Origin: Zea mays
Lineage: Eukaryota; Streptophyta; Magnoliopsida; Poales; Poaceae
DNA length: 64,000 nucleotides
Direction: 5' to 3'
NCBI RefSeq assembly: GCF_902167145.1
Contig: NC_050101.1
Span: forward strand, 114,295,789-114,359,788
Both the position numbers and the translations under genes were made by a program. Under the pieces are notes generated by a model. The model saw nothing but the letters and a program-made list of their open reading frames with translations, was not told the origin of the DNA and did no database searches. This document shows, one piece after another, positions 45,561-56,774 of the stretch (its first letter is position 1; each line of letters begins with the position of its first letter).

Positions 45561-48500
45561 TCAGGGTTGGCTAGCAAAGAGCTCAGGGTATTTAGCCATC
45601 AGATCATCTTCACGCTCCCAGGTTGCTTCTTCCTCAGAGTGATGATCCCATCTGACTTTGCACATTCTGATGGTCTTCCTTCGGGTGACTCTGTCTGCAA
45701 TCTCAAGGATTTGAGCTGGCTTCTCAACATAGGTCAAATCCTCCTGGACCTCAAGACCTTCCACTGGCAACTGCTCTTCTGGCACACGCAAGCACTTCTT
45801 CAACTGAGACACTTGAAAGACATCATGCACAGCAGACAAATTCTCGGGCAAACTGAGCTGATAGGCCACTTCTCCTCGTCTTGCAAGAATCCGATACGGA
45901 CCAATGTAGCGGGGTGCTAGCTTGCCTTTCACTCCGAATCTTCTGACTCCTCTGATCGGTGACACTTTCAGATAGACAAAGTCTCCGACTTCGAAACTCA
46001 GCTCTCTTCTTCTTGTGTCTGCATAGCTTCGCTGCCTCGATTGCGCTATCTTCAGATTCTCTCGAACCATCTTGATGTTCTCTTCGGCTTCAAGCAAAAT
46101 GTCTGGCCCAAACACTTGCTTTTCTCCAGGCTGATCCCATTGCAACGGAGTTCTACAACTCCTTCCATAGAGCGCCTGAAATGGTGACATCTTCAAACTG
46201 GCCTGGTAACTGTTGTTATAGGAAAACTCTGCATAAGGCAATCGCTTAGCCCATCCGGACTGATCTTGCAACGCACAGGCTCTCAACATATCTTCAAGAA
46301 TTTGATTGGTCCTTTCGGTCTGGCCATCTGTCTGCGGGTGATAAGCTGAACTGAAATTCAGATGCGTGCCCAAGGCTTCATGCAACTGCTGCCAGAAATG
46401 AGAGGTGAACTGCGTTCCTCTGTCTGACACTATCTTCTTTGGCACACCATGAAGACAAACGATCCGAGACATATACAATTCTGCCAATACTGCACTGCTA
46501 TAGTTGGTCTTGACAGGTATGAAGTGGGCTGACTTGGTCAAGCGGTCCACTACTACCCAAATGGAATCGTAGCCGGCTCGAGTGCGAGGCAATCCGACTA
46601 TGAAATCCATACCGATTTCATCCCATTTCCACTGAGGGATCTGCAACGGTTGCAACAATCCAGCAGGTCTCTGGTGCTCTGCCTTAATTCTTCGACAACT
46701 ATCACACATAGCCACATGCTCTGCGATTTCTCTCTTCATTCCGTACCACCAGAATTTCTTCTTCAGATCCTGATACATCTTCTCACTGCCAGGGTGAATC
46801 GAATAAGCTGTCTCATGAGCTTCCTTAAGAATCAACTCCCGAATAGACTGGACATTGGGAACACACAAGCGGTCTTTGAACCATATCACGCTTTCTGCAT
46901 CTTCTCGAAAATCTTTGCCTTTGCCATCTAGAATCAGTCGCCGAATCTCACTGATCTTTTCATCATTCTTCTGCGCTTCTTTGATTTCGCGCTCCAAGGT
47001 AGGTTCCAACTCAACTGTGACTCCTCGCGAATTGTTCAGAAATCCGAGACTCAACCTGTCAAACTCCTTGGCCAACTCATAAGGCATCGGACGAGCGACC
47101 ATCAGATTGACTTGACTCTTTCTGCTCAAAGCATCTGCCACTACGTTTGCTTTGCCTGGATGGTAATGAATCTCCAACTCATAGTCTTTGATCAACTCTA
47201 ACCATCTTCGCTGCCTCATGTTCAACTCTGACTGAGTGAATATGTACTTCAGACTCTTGTGATCTGTGTAAACATCGCATTTCTGTCCATACAAATAGTG
47301 CCTCCATGTCTTCAGTGCGTGAACCACTGCTGCCAACTCTAGATCATGGATTGGGTAATTCTTCTCATGAACCTTCAGCTGTCGGGACGAGTAAGCCACA
47401 ACTCTTCCCTCTTGCATCAATACGCATCCCAAACCTGTGTAACAAGCATCACAATACACCGAGAAGGGCTTGTGCACATCAGGCAAGACTAGGACAGGCG
47501 CTGTAGTCAACTTCTCTTTCAGCGCTTCAAAGGCCTCTTGGCATTTCTGGGTCCACTTGAACTCAACCTTGTTGCCTAGCAACGCTGTCATAGGTTTCGC
47601 AATCTTCGAAAACCCTTCAATGAATCGCCGATAATATCCGGCCATTCCAATGAAGCTCTTGATTCCTCTAGCATCTGTTGGCGTTTTCCAGTTCAAAATG
47701 TCTGCCACTTTCTTCGGATCCACAGCCAATCCTTCTTTGTTGATTATGTGACCCAAGAACAGGACTTCGCTGATCCAGAACTCACACTTGCTCAACTTTG
47801 CATACAACTGGTGCTCTCGCAATCTCTGCAATACCATCCTCAAATGATCTGCATGCTCTTCTTCGCTATGAGAATAAACCAGAATGTCATCAATGAATAC
47901 CACCACAAACTTATCAAGGTAATCCATGAATACACTGTTCATCAGATTCATGAAGAACGCTGGCGCATTGGTCAAACCAAAAGACATCACTGTGAACTCA
48001 TACAACCCATACTTGGAAATGAATGCCGTCTTCGGAATGTCCGAAGGGCGGATCCTGAGCTGATGATAACCTGACCTCAGATCAATCTTGGAGAACACAC
48101 TGGCTCCTCTCAACTGGTCGAACAGATCTTCAATCCTGGGCAAGGGATACTTGTTCTTGATCGTGACTTCATTCAAAGCTCGATAATCGATACACATCCT
48201 TTTGGTGCCATCTTTCTTCTCCACAAATAAGACAGGGGCGGCCCAAGGCGAGGTGCTTGGCCGAATGTAACCTTTCTCTGACAGCTCATCAATCTGCTTC
48301 TTAAGCTCAACCAACTCTGGTCCAGATATTCTGTAAGCTCTCTTGAAGATAGGGGCGGTTCCAGGAAGAAGCTCTATAGCAAACTCAACTTTCCGCTCTG
48401 GTGGCATACCCGGCAAGTCCTTTGGAAACACATCCGGGAACTCGGACACAACCTTGATACTCTCAATTGGGTCTGCTTCACTGCTATCAACAGCTAGCTG

Positions 48501-50120
48501 ATAACAACTTCCTTTCTTTGGCTCAGGCGGGACTAACTCGGTCACCACTTCCTCTCCTAGTGGAGACACCAACTTGATTGTCCTTTTATCACAACTGATA
48601 ACTGCCTGATACTTATCTAGCCAATTCATCCCTAGGATGACATCTATTCCCTGAGTACCCATTACTATAAGGTTGGCGGGAAACGCTATCCCCCTTATTT
48701 CCACACTTATATTCAAACAAATGCTATCGGCTCGAATTCTACCACCGGCTGAGTCAATTTGAATGGGGGTTGACATGGTAGTAATTGGAAGATTATGTGC
48801 TTCTACCCATGATGCAGTAATGAAAGAATGCGTTGCTCCAGTATCAAATAACACTTCTGCAATATGGGAGTCGACTGGGAACATACCTACTATCATGCCG
48901 GGGGTCTCCTGAACTGCTTCAGCTTCCAAGTGGTTCAGCCTTCCATGATTATAGCGCTGCTGGGAGCGATTGCCTGCTCCGGACTGAGGCACATTCTGCT
49001 TTGCTGGGGCATTGGGGCCTGACTGCTGCTGGGCTGCCTTCTTCGGACATTGCATCACCCAGTGGCCTTGCTCTCCACAGTGGAAACACGCCCTGTTTCC
49101 AACCTGAGCTGGTGCTGCCTGACTGTTCTGCTGATTTGCTGGGGCAGGAAGACGAGGTGCTTGCTGATTCTGCTTCTGAAACTGACCTCCTGACTGATTG
49201 CTCTGACGGTTCTGGTACTGATTTTGAGGATACTGCCTTTGGAACTGCTGATGCTGCTGAGGTGGACACTGGTTCTGCCTGAACTGTTGAGGTTGATTGC
49301 CTGAGAAACGAGGACGGCTGCTGCTTCCAGGCTGGGGTCCACTGATCTTGCGCTTACGATCTTCCATCTCCTTGCGCTTTCTCTCTGTCATGATCGCTCT
49401 ATCAATCAGGTGCTGGAATGTCAGAAAGGTGTGATTCATCAGTTGGTACTGCAGGGGGTCAACCAAGCCTCTCAGGAAACGGTACTGCCGCTTGGCGTCG
49501 GTGTTGACATCTTCAGGAGCATAGCGAGACAACTGCAGAAACCTGTCCCGGTACTCACTGACAGATGATGACCCTTGCTTAAGGGCCAGGAACTCCTCCT
49601 TCTTCACTGTCATCAGACCTGCAGGAACATGGTACTGACGAAAGCTACTCCTGAATTCTTCCCAAGTGATGGTGTCGGGGTTGGCATGGGTGGCGAGGTA
49701 AGACTCCCACCATGATTGGGCTGTTCCTCTTAACAGACGGGGACCATACAAGACTTTCTCCCTGTCATCGCACTGAGCGGTATGCAACTCCCGCTCCACA
49801 GTGCGCAGCCAATCTTCAGCGTCCATGGGGTCAGAAGAATGAGCGAACGTTGGTGGATGACCTCTCATGAATTCAGCACGCTTGTCTCTGGGCATCTGAG
49901 GCATCTGAGGCTGAGGTGGTGCCTGCTGCTGTTGCTGCTGCTGCTGAATGGCGGCCAGAGTCTGACCGATAGCTTGAACTGCTTGAGTCTGCATCAGAAA
50001 CATCTGCTCGATCGACATCGGGGGCGGGGGCGGCAGCTGCTGCTTCTGGGGCGCCTCCTCCTGCGGAGCGGCTCGCTCCTGTTGAGCACGCCTTCCTCCT
50101 CTGCGCCTGTTCTCTGACAT
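45561..50120 (-). CDS. Chromovirus Gag-Pol polyprotein, uninterrupted
   Basis: I start at 50120 ([14 protein letters not shown]). The frame stays open 86 codons further upstream, but those are hydrophobic and unlike Gag. Of 1,519 residues, in order: Gag core (about 80-240), CCHC knuckle [14 protein letters not shown] (about 345-358), aspartic protease [10 protein letters not shown] (about 425), reverse transcriptase ([14 protein letters not shown] about 680; catalytic FIDDILVYS about 745), RNase H (about 910-1030), integrase with an HHCC zinc domain and DDE core ([33 protein letters not shown]), and a C-terminal chromodomain ([20 protein letters not shown]). No stop or frameshift is present. 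It makes the capsid and the enzymes for reverse transcription and integration; chromodomains of this type steer insertion to heterochromatin. The start codon directly follows TTCTGCAG, a splice-acceptor-like sequence. Confidence 0.95.
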   Translation of the reverse strand: MSENRRRGGRRAQQERAAPQEEAPQKQQLPPPPPMSIEQMFLMQTQAVQAIGQTLAAIQQQQQQQQAPPQPQMPQMPRDKRAEFMRGHPPTFAHSSDPMDAEDWLRTVERELHTAQCDDREKVLYGPRLLRGTAQSWWESYLATHANPDTITWEEFRSSFRQYHVPAGLMTVKKEEFLALKQGSSSVSEYRDRFLQLSRYAPEDVNTDAKRQYRFLRGLVDPLQYQLMNHTFLTFQHLIDRAIMTERKRKEMEDRKRKISGPQPGSSSRPRFSGNQPQQFRQNQCPPQQHQQFQRQYPQNQYQNRQSNQSGGQFQKQNQQAPRLPAPANQQNSQAAPAQVGNRACFHCGEQGHWVMQCPKKAAQQQSGPNAPAKQNVPQSGAGNRSQQRYNHGRLNHLEAEAVQETPGMIVGMFPVDSHIAEVLFDTGATHSFITASWVEAHNLPITTMSTPIQIDSAGGRIRADSICLNISVEIRGIAFPANLIVMGTQGIDVILGMNWLDKYQAVISCDKRTIKLVSPLGEEVVTELVPPEPKKGSCYQLAVDSSEADPIESIKVVSEFPDVFPKDLPGMPPERKVEFAIELLPGTAPIFKRAYRISGPELVELKKQIDELSEKGYIRPSTSPWAAPVLFVEKKDGTKRMCIDYRALNEVTIKNKYPLPRIEDLFDQLRGASVFSKIDLRSGYHQLRIRPSDIPKTAFISKYGLYEFTVMSFGLTNAPAFFMNLMNSVFMDYLDKFVVVFIDDILVYSHSEEEHADHLRMVLQRLREHQLYAKLSKCEFWISEVLFLGHIINKEGLAVDPKKVADILNWKTPTDARGIKSFIGMAGYYRRFIEGFSKIAKPMTALLGNKVEFKWTQKCQEAFEALKEKLTTAPVLVLPDVHKPFSVYCDACYTGLGCVLMQEGRVVAYSSRQLKVHEKNYPIHDLELAAVVHALKTWRHYLYGQKCDVYTDHKSLKYIFTQSELNMRQRRWLELIKDYELEIHYHPGKANVVADALSRKSQVNLMVARPMPYELAKEFDRLSLGFLNNSRGVTVELEPTLEREIKEAQKNDEKISEIRRLILDGKGKDFREDAESVIWFKDRLCVPNVQSIRELILKEAHETAYSIHPGSEKMYQDLKKKFWWYGMKREIAEHVAMCDSCRRIKAEHQRPAGLLQPLQIPQWKWDEIGMDFIVGLPRTRAGYDSIWVVVDRLTKSAHFIPVKTNYSSAVLAELYMSRIVCLHGVPKKIVSDRGTQFTSHFWQQLHEALGTHLNFSSAYHPQTDGQTERTNQILEDMLRACALQDQSGWAKRLPYAEFSYNNSYQASLKMSPFQALYGRSCRTPLQWDQPGEKQVFGPDILLEAEENIKMVRENLKIAQSRQRSYADTRRRELSFEVGDFVYLKVSPIRGVRRFGVKGKLAPRYIGPYRILARRGEVAYQLSLPENLSAVHDVFQVSQLKKCLRVPEEQLPVEGLEVQEDLTYVEKPAQILEIADRVTRRKTIRMCKVRWDHHSEEEATWEREDDLMAKYPELFASQP

Positions 50121-50523
50121 CTGCAGAATGCAACCACACATCAGAACTGATCTGGCGAATCTTGCAGCATAAGGAAAGAGAATAGAATTCTTCAACAGCA
50201 CTGAATAGATGAGCATCTTCACTGATCTCCAACACAGACCACACAGCTTCTCAGATAAAGAGGAAAGAGGAATAAAAGGTTTCCCAACTATATAACTAAC
50301 TTTATTAACATAGTAGGTGAACCAAAATGTAGGGGATACCCACACTCTGGTGACAATCATTACAAAGATCCAAACCAATCATCTCATCATGACAAACATA
50401 AATGCACAGGATATAGCAAACTACCCTGTCTAACTAAGACTAACTAAGACCGAGACTAACGCTAAGACTGAAGCTTCTATGCATATATATTTCGTATTAA
50501 TTACAAGATCCAACTCTAACGAT

Positions 50524-51543
50524 CTATGGTTCTAGATTTATCTTGGTCTTGCAGTCGGGATTGCCATAAGATTGGTGTCCACGCTGAGGTGAGCGGTACG
50601 GGTGCTGAGTCCCGACGGGAGCGGGGGAACCACCATCCAAAAAACGACGTTCCGCGCGCTCAGCCCGCAACAGGGCGATCTCAGCACGAGCCCTACTCAG
50701 CTCGTCTAATGCATGGTCCAGCTCCGTGTTTAGCACGGCGGCTAGGTTGACTGTGCTGCTCAACCTAGGATTGCCCTCACCGACAGGTGAGACAATCACG
50801 CCTCCTGTGCTGCCAGATGGACGGCGGGGGTAATACTTCAGGTCAAGACCATCAGCTGCCCCACCGAAAACCGAGCAGTAGTGCGAAAGCGCACGCCGTG
50901 CAGCATCTTGCATGGCTGCTTCAGCTGAGTCCCGTTCAGAGATAGAATAGTGCTCTGAGCAGACCTCAGCACCCTGGAGACTGTCCTCCGGGCAGCGCAC
51001 CAAGCAAGTTGCCTCCCAGCGGTCCGGGTAGACCCCGCGACTATGCTGGTAGACCACACAGCGATACTCGACGGACCAAGTATGCCGGTCAAATGCCCGA
51101 CGTAGCAGGGTGTCGAGCGCATCGTGGAAGTGACACCCGCGAGCAGCGTCGCGAGTGATGGGTCGAGCAACCCATCCTTCCGGCTCAGGGTTAGCAGAGA
51201 AGTCGGTGTCGTGGCTCGAGCTGTCGTCGCCATCTCCGTCGTCTGGGTCTCCTCCAGCAGCTGCTCCAGAAGCCGGGGCGCCCAGTGGTGGTGCAGGGGG
51301 CGGCTCCAGAGGAAGCACAGGGGAGCAGCTCCTCACAGACTCTATCTCCTGGTGGAGCGAGAAAGAAGAGCCCTGCTGCTCCTGCTCCTGTCGTCGACGT
51401 TCCTGCTCCTCACGCAGGCGGTGGTGTAGTCTCTCCAAGTGGCTGGACTGTCCGGCCACGGGACGGCGAAGCGGACGCTCAGCAAGGCGGGAGGGTAAGA
51501 AGGGGATGACTGACTTTCGTGCAGTGTGTCTAAGTCGAGCCAT
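50524..51543 (-). CDS. Extra ORF upstream of gag in the chromovirus
   Basis: 339 codons between the primer-binding site and gag, 403 bp before the gag start. From the N-terminus: a basic region; a Glu/Gln/Arg-rich helix (about 35-60); a Pro/Ala and acidic linker (about 75-125); a folded-looking part at about 135-225 with WSVEYRCVVYQHSRGVYPDR, WEATCLVRC and a helix SAEAAMQDAARRALSHY; and a C-terminal coiled coil (about 268-300, LNTELDHALDELSRARAEIA). RIRE3 and RIRE8 of rice are known to have an extra ORF (orf0) at this place, and this is probably its equivalent. Function is unknown. The middle part has the strand-strand-strand-Ala-rich-helix look of a double-stranded-RNA-binding fold, which is inference only. 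The start codon directly follows TTTTGTAG. Confidence 0.8.
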   Translation of the reverse strand: MARLRHTARKSVIPFLPSRLAERPLRRPVAGQSSHLERLHHRLREEQERRRQEQEQQGSSFSLHQEIESVRSCSPVLPLEPPPAPPLGAPASGAAAGGDPDDGDGDDSSSHDTDFSANPEPEGWVARPITRDAARGCHFHDALDTLLRRAFDRHTWSVEYRCVVYQHSRGVYPDRWEATCLVRCPEDSLQGAEVCSEHYSISERDSAEAAMQDAARRALSHYCSVFGGAADGLDLKYYPRRPSGSTGGVIVSPVGEGNPRLSSTVNLAAVLNTELDHALDELSRARAEIALLRAERAERRFLDGGSPAPVGTQHPYRSPQRGHQSYGNPDCKTKINLEP

Positions 51544-51780
51544 CTACAAAAGACATCGCAAGCAAAAGGGTGAGAACAAAATTAATATGACCAGCAAGTA
51601 ATAAGTAAATGAAGGATCAGAATGAAACACAATTTTTTGCAAGGTATAATATATAGTAGAACATAGGTTTGGTCGGTATGACCAACTTTTGAAGGGATAT
51701 CAAAGTCAAGGAAGAGACAGAGGTCTATAGTCCTTAGAACGACCATTCTACTCTAGGTTAGCGGTCCTACAGTCATCACG

Positions 51781-51792
51781 GCTTTGATACCA
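51781..51792 (-). promoter_or_regulatory. Primer-binding site, initiator tRNA-Met type
   Basis: On the minus strand TGGTATCAAAGC lies four bases after the 5' LTR. It matches the plant initiator tRNA-Met primer-binding site (TGGTATCAGAGC) with one difference. Confidence 0.9.
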
Positions 51793-51796
51793 CTTA

Positions 51797-54700
51797 TGTC
51801 ACACCCGGTTTTAGAAGGCAAACCGAATGCGAACCATGTACGTGCCAGGATCAGTTATTCACGTACACAGCAGTTACATAATATGGACATCATCACACAG
51901 TGCTCAAAATAGTATTAATAAGGGAAATAGTCGATTACATCATACGTCAGAGACGTCCATATAGGTCTTACAATAAATCAAAGTGCGGAAAAGAAACGTA
52001 GATAACGCGGCCTTCACAGGCAGCCGACTGGGGGTTGCCGCTAACCCACACCTAGAACTCGTCGTAATCTTGGAACTCCTGGAAGTCTCCTTCCACAGCT
52101 TCATCTTCGCCTGAGCAGTGGTTGCAATGCTGACAACCTGGGGGGGGTTTGGTGTGTAGAGCAAGGGTGAGTACACATCAACATACTCAGCAAGTATCCT
52201 GTTTGGCTGTAGTGGACTAGCTTTATGTGGGGATAAGTCAAGCAGTTGCTTTTAGTTGGTCAGATTATTATTTACTAGTAGAAAGCCAAGTTTTAGCATT
52301 AACCCAAGTTATTAACCCGATGTACCCTTTCCAAACGGAAAGAATACCACTTACCAGCACCATAGTCATAACCAAAACCATCAATCTCATAACCACCTGT
52401 ACCACAATGTCTCTGATCAAGTACCACTAATCACTGGAGCTCCCTTGGCCGCTCATAACCGCGAGCACGGCTGATATATCAGTTTTCAAACACTCTGCAG
52501 AGGTTGTGCACTTTACCCACAAGCCGTGATTCCCATTCTGCCCGGAGAGAGCTACTCCCATTGACCACTACCTAGGTGGCCTAGCAGGGCATCACTACGT
52601 AGCCTTTACAAAGATTCCCCGGGGCTGTAGCCACCCGTTAGGTTTCCTAAATGCACCGCACTCCTCCCCAAGGGGCGAACCCAAACTTGGCAGAGCGAGC
52701 CGCATACACCGAGCCCCATTGACGGCACGACGGCTAAGTGAACTACACCCCGGATCCTCTAATTATTCAGCTAAGGGCATCCCATTCCACCCTCATGGTT
52801 GCACTGTTTTCCCGGGCGGTCATCCATAGAACAGGTCCTTACGGAGAGGCACTCGAGAAACCGCTCGAGCCCCCTTGAAAGTCACAAGTACAACATCATC
52901 GTAAGAGAAGGGAAAACAGCGTATCATAGATAATCTCATCATGTTCATTGATTAGAGTTGAGCAATAGCATAAAGCTAAACAGTAATAATCCAACCCAAA
53001 TAGGTAATCAAGGACAGGGATAACAAAAGCTAGTCAATCCTTAGGCATAAATATGTAAGCGGGAGGTGAATTAAAGAATGAATAGGACATAGATAGGTCA
53101 AGGGACACTTGCCTCCACCAAACGACTGCTGCTCAGGGGCTTCTCCTGCGGGTTCCTCGGGCTCTTCAACTGGATCGTTCTCTATGCGAGCGCAAACATA
53201 CATACATCCACATATTTAATACAAAAGAACAGTACACCATACAATAGAATGCAATAAGTAAACAGACGTTCTACGCAGGCTCGCGAGTACGGTTAAGAGA
53301 GAAAGAGGAAAAGACAGTCGAGAAACGATAACGTTACATGATTATAGATTTAGCCACTCGCTTAATGGAAGGAATTTAAGGTAGACACTATGTTTAGCAT
53401 AAAGTAAAGTCATGTTTCATGTCTAATTATTATAAGCAGGTGGAGATAAATAAAAGGATGGTCGCGCGGCGAGACGCGCGACAAAGCTCTCTAAAACAAA
53501 TTAAGAAGTTAACGAATCGTCGCGCGACCGAGCACGCAACAAAACACTTCGCCTTAGTTACGAGGAGACGTCAAGCGTCGCGCGACGAAGCGCACGACGG
53601 CATACGTCGACTAAACTGAGTCCAAAGTGGAACGTTGCGTGAATACACACGCGGCGCTACACCTTAAACAACCTGAAACAAAATGGATCGTCGCGCGACG
53701 AAGCGCACGACGCAGCACAAGATAGAATCTGAATTTAGACAAATCCGTCGCGCGGCGAAGCGCGCGACGCAACACGCTAATTAACGAATAATCATCGCGA
53801 ACGCGGGCGAGCGAAAATACGGTCGGGCGAGACCGGGACGGGGAAACGAGCGGGCGAGCTGGGGCCAGGGCGGTTGAAACGGCCAGGGGGCGGTTGAACC
53901 GGCCGGAGCCGAGCGGGCGAGCCGAGGGCGAGCCGGGGCGGGGCCGGGGAGGGGCAGGGGGCGAGGCCGAGCGCCGCCGGGGCCGGGGTCGGGCAGGGGG
54001 CGGGCGGGATCGCCGCCGGGGAGGGAGGGGGAGGGGAGCCGCGCCGAGGGCCGAGGGCCGAGCGGCCGAGCGCCGCCGGGGAGGCCGAGCGGGCGGGCGC
54101 CGCCGGGGAGGGGCAGGGTCGGGGGCCGAGCGGGGGGCCGGGGCACCACCGCGCCGAGGGGCGGGCAGGGGGCCGCGCGGGGCCGGGCGAGGGCGGGCGG
54201 GAGGCGCCGCCGACGAGGGGCGGGGACGGGGTCGGGCGCCGCCGCGCGGGCCGGGGTGGGGACGGGGACGGGCGCCGCCGCGCGGGCCGGGGTGGGGACG
54301 GGGACGGGCGCCGCCGCGCGGGCCGGGGCGGGGACGGGCGCCGCCACCGCGGGCGAGGGGGAGGGGCGGGCGAGCGCCGCCGCGGCCGGGGGGAGGGCGG
54401 GCGCCGCCGCGCGGGGTCGGGCAGGGGCGGGGGGCGCCGCGCCGCCGGCGAGCAGGGGCGGGCAGGGGCGCGCGCGAGCAGGGGAGAGGGAGGGCGCGCG
54501 TGGGGAAGAAGAGGAGGGGGAGGGAGAGAGAGAAGAGAAGGGGAGGGGAGCTCACCTCGGGGTCCAAAATCCGGTGATCGCCGTCTCCAAACCCTAGGGC
54601 ACCACGGGGAGAGAGAGGTGGGAGAGGGAGAGGGAAGTTGTTGCGCGGGAGATCCAAATGAGGGAGAGGGAGAGGATGGGGGGCGCAAGGGGGGGTTGGG

Positions 54701-55056
54701 CGCCAGGGGCGCGCAGGCCGAGGCGGGCCGGGCCGGCTGGGCTGGGCTAGGTTGGGCCGGGCCACCTCGCGGATCGAAAACCCACGATGAGCGCGACCAC
54801 TAAACGGAATTAAATCGCGAACCGAAATCCGGAACGGAACGAGACGAACATTCAACATCAGACAAAGAAATGTGCTTCGGCATGATGCAACACCCATGAC
54901 ACTTAGGTTTTGGTTTATACATAACACGGACACCTGCCGCTATACTGGTTTGAAATTGGGAAGAAGGGGCAAACGGGGAAAGAGAAAAGAGAGTAACGCC
55001 CGAATTTGGTGAGAGAAAAGAAGAAAAAATTCTACCCCCAAATTCAGGGCGTTACA
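51797..55056 (-). mobile_element. 5' LTR of the chromovirus (right copy)
   Basis: 3,260 bp, near-identical to 42262-45524. Differences seen include the G run (8 versus 12), one extra A near 54688 and about eight substitutions (for example near 51848, 53481, 53572 and 53636). On the minus strand a TATAAA-like box is near plus 54915. A telo-box-like AAACCCTAG sits in plus sequence near 54590. A donor-like CCGAG|GTGAG lies at plus 54556/54555. As the 5' LTR it would drive transcription leftward. Confidence 0.95.
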
Positions 55057-55061
55057 ACGCG

Positions 55062-56774
55062 TGTGGAGTGATAGCCCTTACTCCACGCCTTAGGGCCATT
55101 CAGTGGCCCCCTAACTTCAAGGTATCCAATGTCGACAAATATGAACCTAAGCAGGATCCAGGAGGTTGGCTGGCCGTCTACACCACTGCCGCCCGAGCCT
55201 CCGGAGCATCCGAGGACGTGATGACTGCATACTTACCCATTGTCCTCGGGCAAGACGCACTGTAATGGCTGCGACATCTACCTCGACACTGCATCGACGA
55301 CTGGAGCGACTTCAGTCGACGCTTCACCGCCAACTTTTAGTCCCTCTCCGACAAACCAACGCAACCATGGGACCTCAAATCCATCAAGCACCGGGGGGAC
55401 GAAACTCTCCGGTTGTACCTCAAAAGGTTCCAGACCATGAGAAATCGCATCCCCGAGGTCACGGAGGCGGCCGTGATCGAGGACTTCTACAGAGGATCCA
55501 ACGACTTGGCCTTCGTACGAGCCATACTGCAGAAAGCGCCGACTACCTCTGAGCAGCTGTTCCGAGAAGCCGACCTCTACATCACTGTCGACGAGCGAGC
55601 TCAGGACCTCATCGGGGGAGCGAAGCCCGCACCGGCAGCGCCACGACGCGACGCGAACCAGCAACCCGACAAACGCTGGGAGAAAAGACCTCGCGAAGAG
55701 GTGCACGCTGCCGGACCACCTGCCTCTCGCGCCCGGGGAGGACCTCGCGGAGGCGAGCGCACGCTGGACGACATCCTCGACGCCCAGTGCCCGTACCACA
55801 AGGACATGCGCCACACCCTGCGGAACTGCAGGGACTTCAAGCACTCCATCGGACACGGTCGACCTTTCCAACCTCTACCTCCTCCTCCGCCGCGGGGAGG
55901 ACCGGAAGAGCCACGACAACCCCAGCAGCAAGAGGAGGGGGAAGGAGGAGCCTTCCCACGCGTTGACAGGGAGGTCAACGTCATCTTCGGCGGACATGGA
56001 TCGCAGGAGAACAGAAGACAACAAAAGCTCAAGGATCGCCAGATATTGGTGGCGACCACCGGTCCTCCCACTCCGTACCGGTGGTCGGAGCACCCGATCA
56101 CCTTCACTCGGGCAGATCAATGGCTCAACTTCGACCACCCAGGCAAATACCCGCTCCTCGTCGATCTGGTGATCCGAGAGAGCAGGGTGAAGAAGGTGTT
56201 AGTGGACGGAGGGAGTAGCATCAACGTCACCTTCCCCCGGACACTCCAAGGCTTGGGAGTTCACCTCAAAGAGCTCCGCGAGTCAGACACACCTTTCTTC
56301 GGCATCGTGCCGACTGAAGGGGAATACCCGCTGGGCCACATCTACATGCGCGTCACCTTCGAAACTCCGGAGAACTACAGAACCGAGTTCCTGAGGTTCG
56401 AGGTGGCAAACTTCGACTGCGGGTACAACGCCATCATCGGGAGGCCGGGATTGGCAAAGTTCATGGCCATCCCGCATTACACGTACATGATATTGAAGAT
56501 GCCAGGACCACAAGGAATCATAACTGTGCGTGCTGACCTCCAAGGCGCCGCAGAATGTTTCCGAGTGGCCATCCAAGCGGCCCTCACCATCAAACCATCA
56601 GCGATTTCTTCAGCGCAGGCGAACTCTAAGCCTGAGGAAGACCTTACAACACCAGCGAACGAAGCTCAAGCCGCGACCTCTATGTGGCCGATTGAAGAAA
56701 CTAAAAGGATCAATCTGGGGTTTGCTGATGAACGCAAGACTGCCATCATCAGCTCCAGCCTGGACGATAAATAG
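55062..56774 (+). pseudogene. Tat element gag C-terminus and protease
   Basis: It continues the frame of 41122-42261. The Gag core includes ALTPRLRAIQWPPNFKV, DPGGWLAVY and LKSIKHRGDETLRLYLKRF, then a CPYHKDMRHTLRNC zinc-like motif. The protease has VLVDGGSSINVTFPRTL (active-site Asp in V-D-G-G-S) with NAIIGRPGLAKFMAIPHYTY downstream, typical of Tat/Athila-type elements. Nonsense codons: TAA at 55263, TAG at 55338 and TAG at 56772, each where Gln is plausible. The protein could only be made as fragments. Confidence 0.9.

Larger units (their letters stand above)
42257..55061 (-). mobile_element. Young full-length Ty3/gypsy chromovirus
   Basis: Two direct LTRs (42262-45524 and 51797-55056) are flanked by the duplicated target ACGCG (42257-42261, 55057-55061). 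The element is read on the minus strand, so the right LTR is its 5' LTR. Internal order on that strand: primer-binding site, extra ORF, gag-pol with chromodomain, polypurine tract. By eye I found only about eight substitutions and two length changes between the LTRs, so insertion is recent. The chromodomain, the extra upstream ORF and the TGTAACGCC start recall the Tekay/RIRE3-RIRE8 lineage. All parts needed for autonomy appear present. Confidence 0.95.

Noticed and set aside
50121..50378. 86-codon upstream extension of gag-pol
   Set aside because: Hydrophobic and Cys-rich, unlike Gag. A better start with an acceptor-like site in front lies at 50120.
51781..51792. tRNA-Met-like sequence
   Set aside because: It is only the 12-base primer-binding site next to the LTR, not a tRNA gene.
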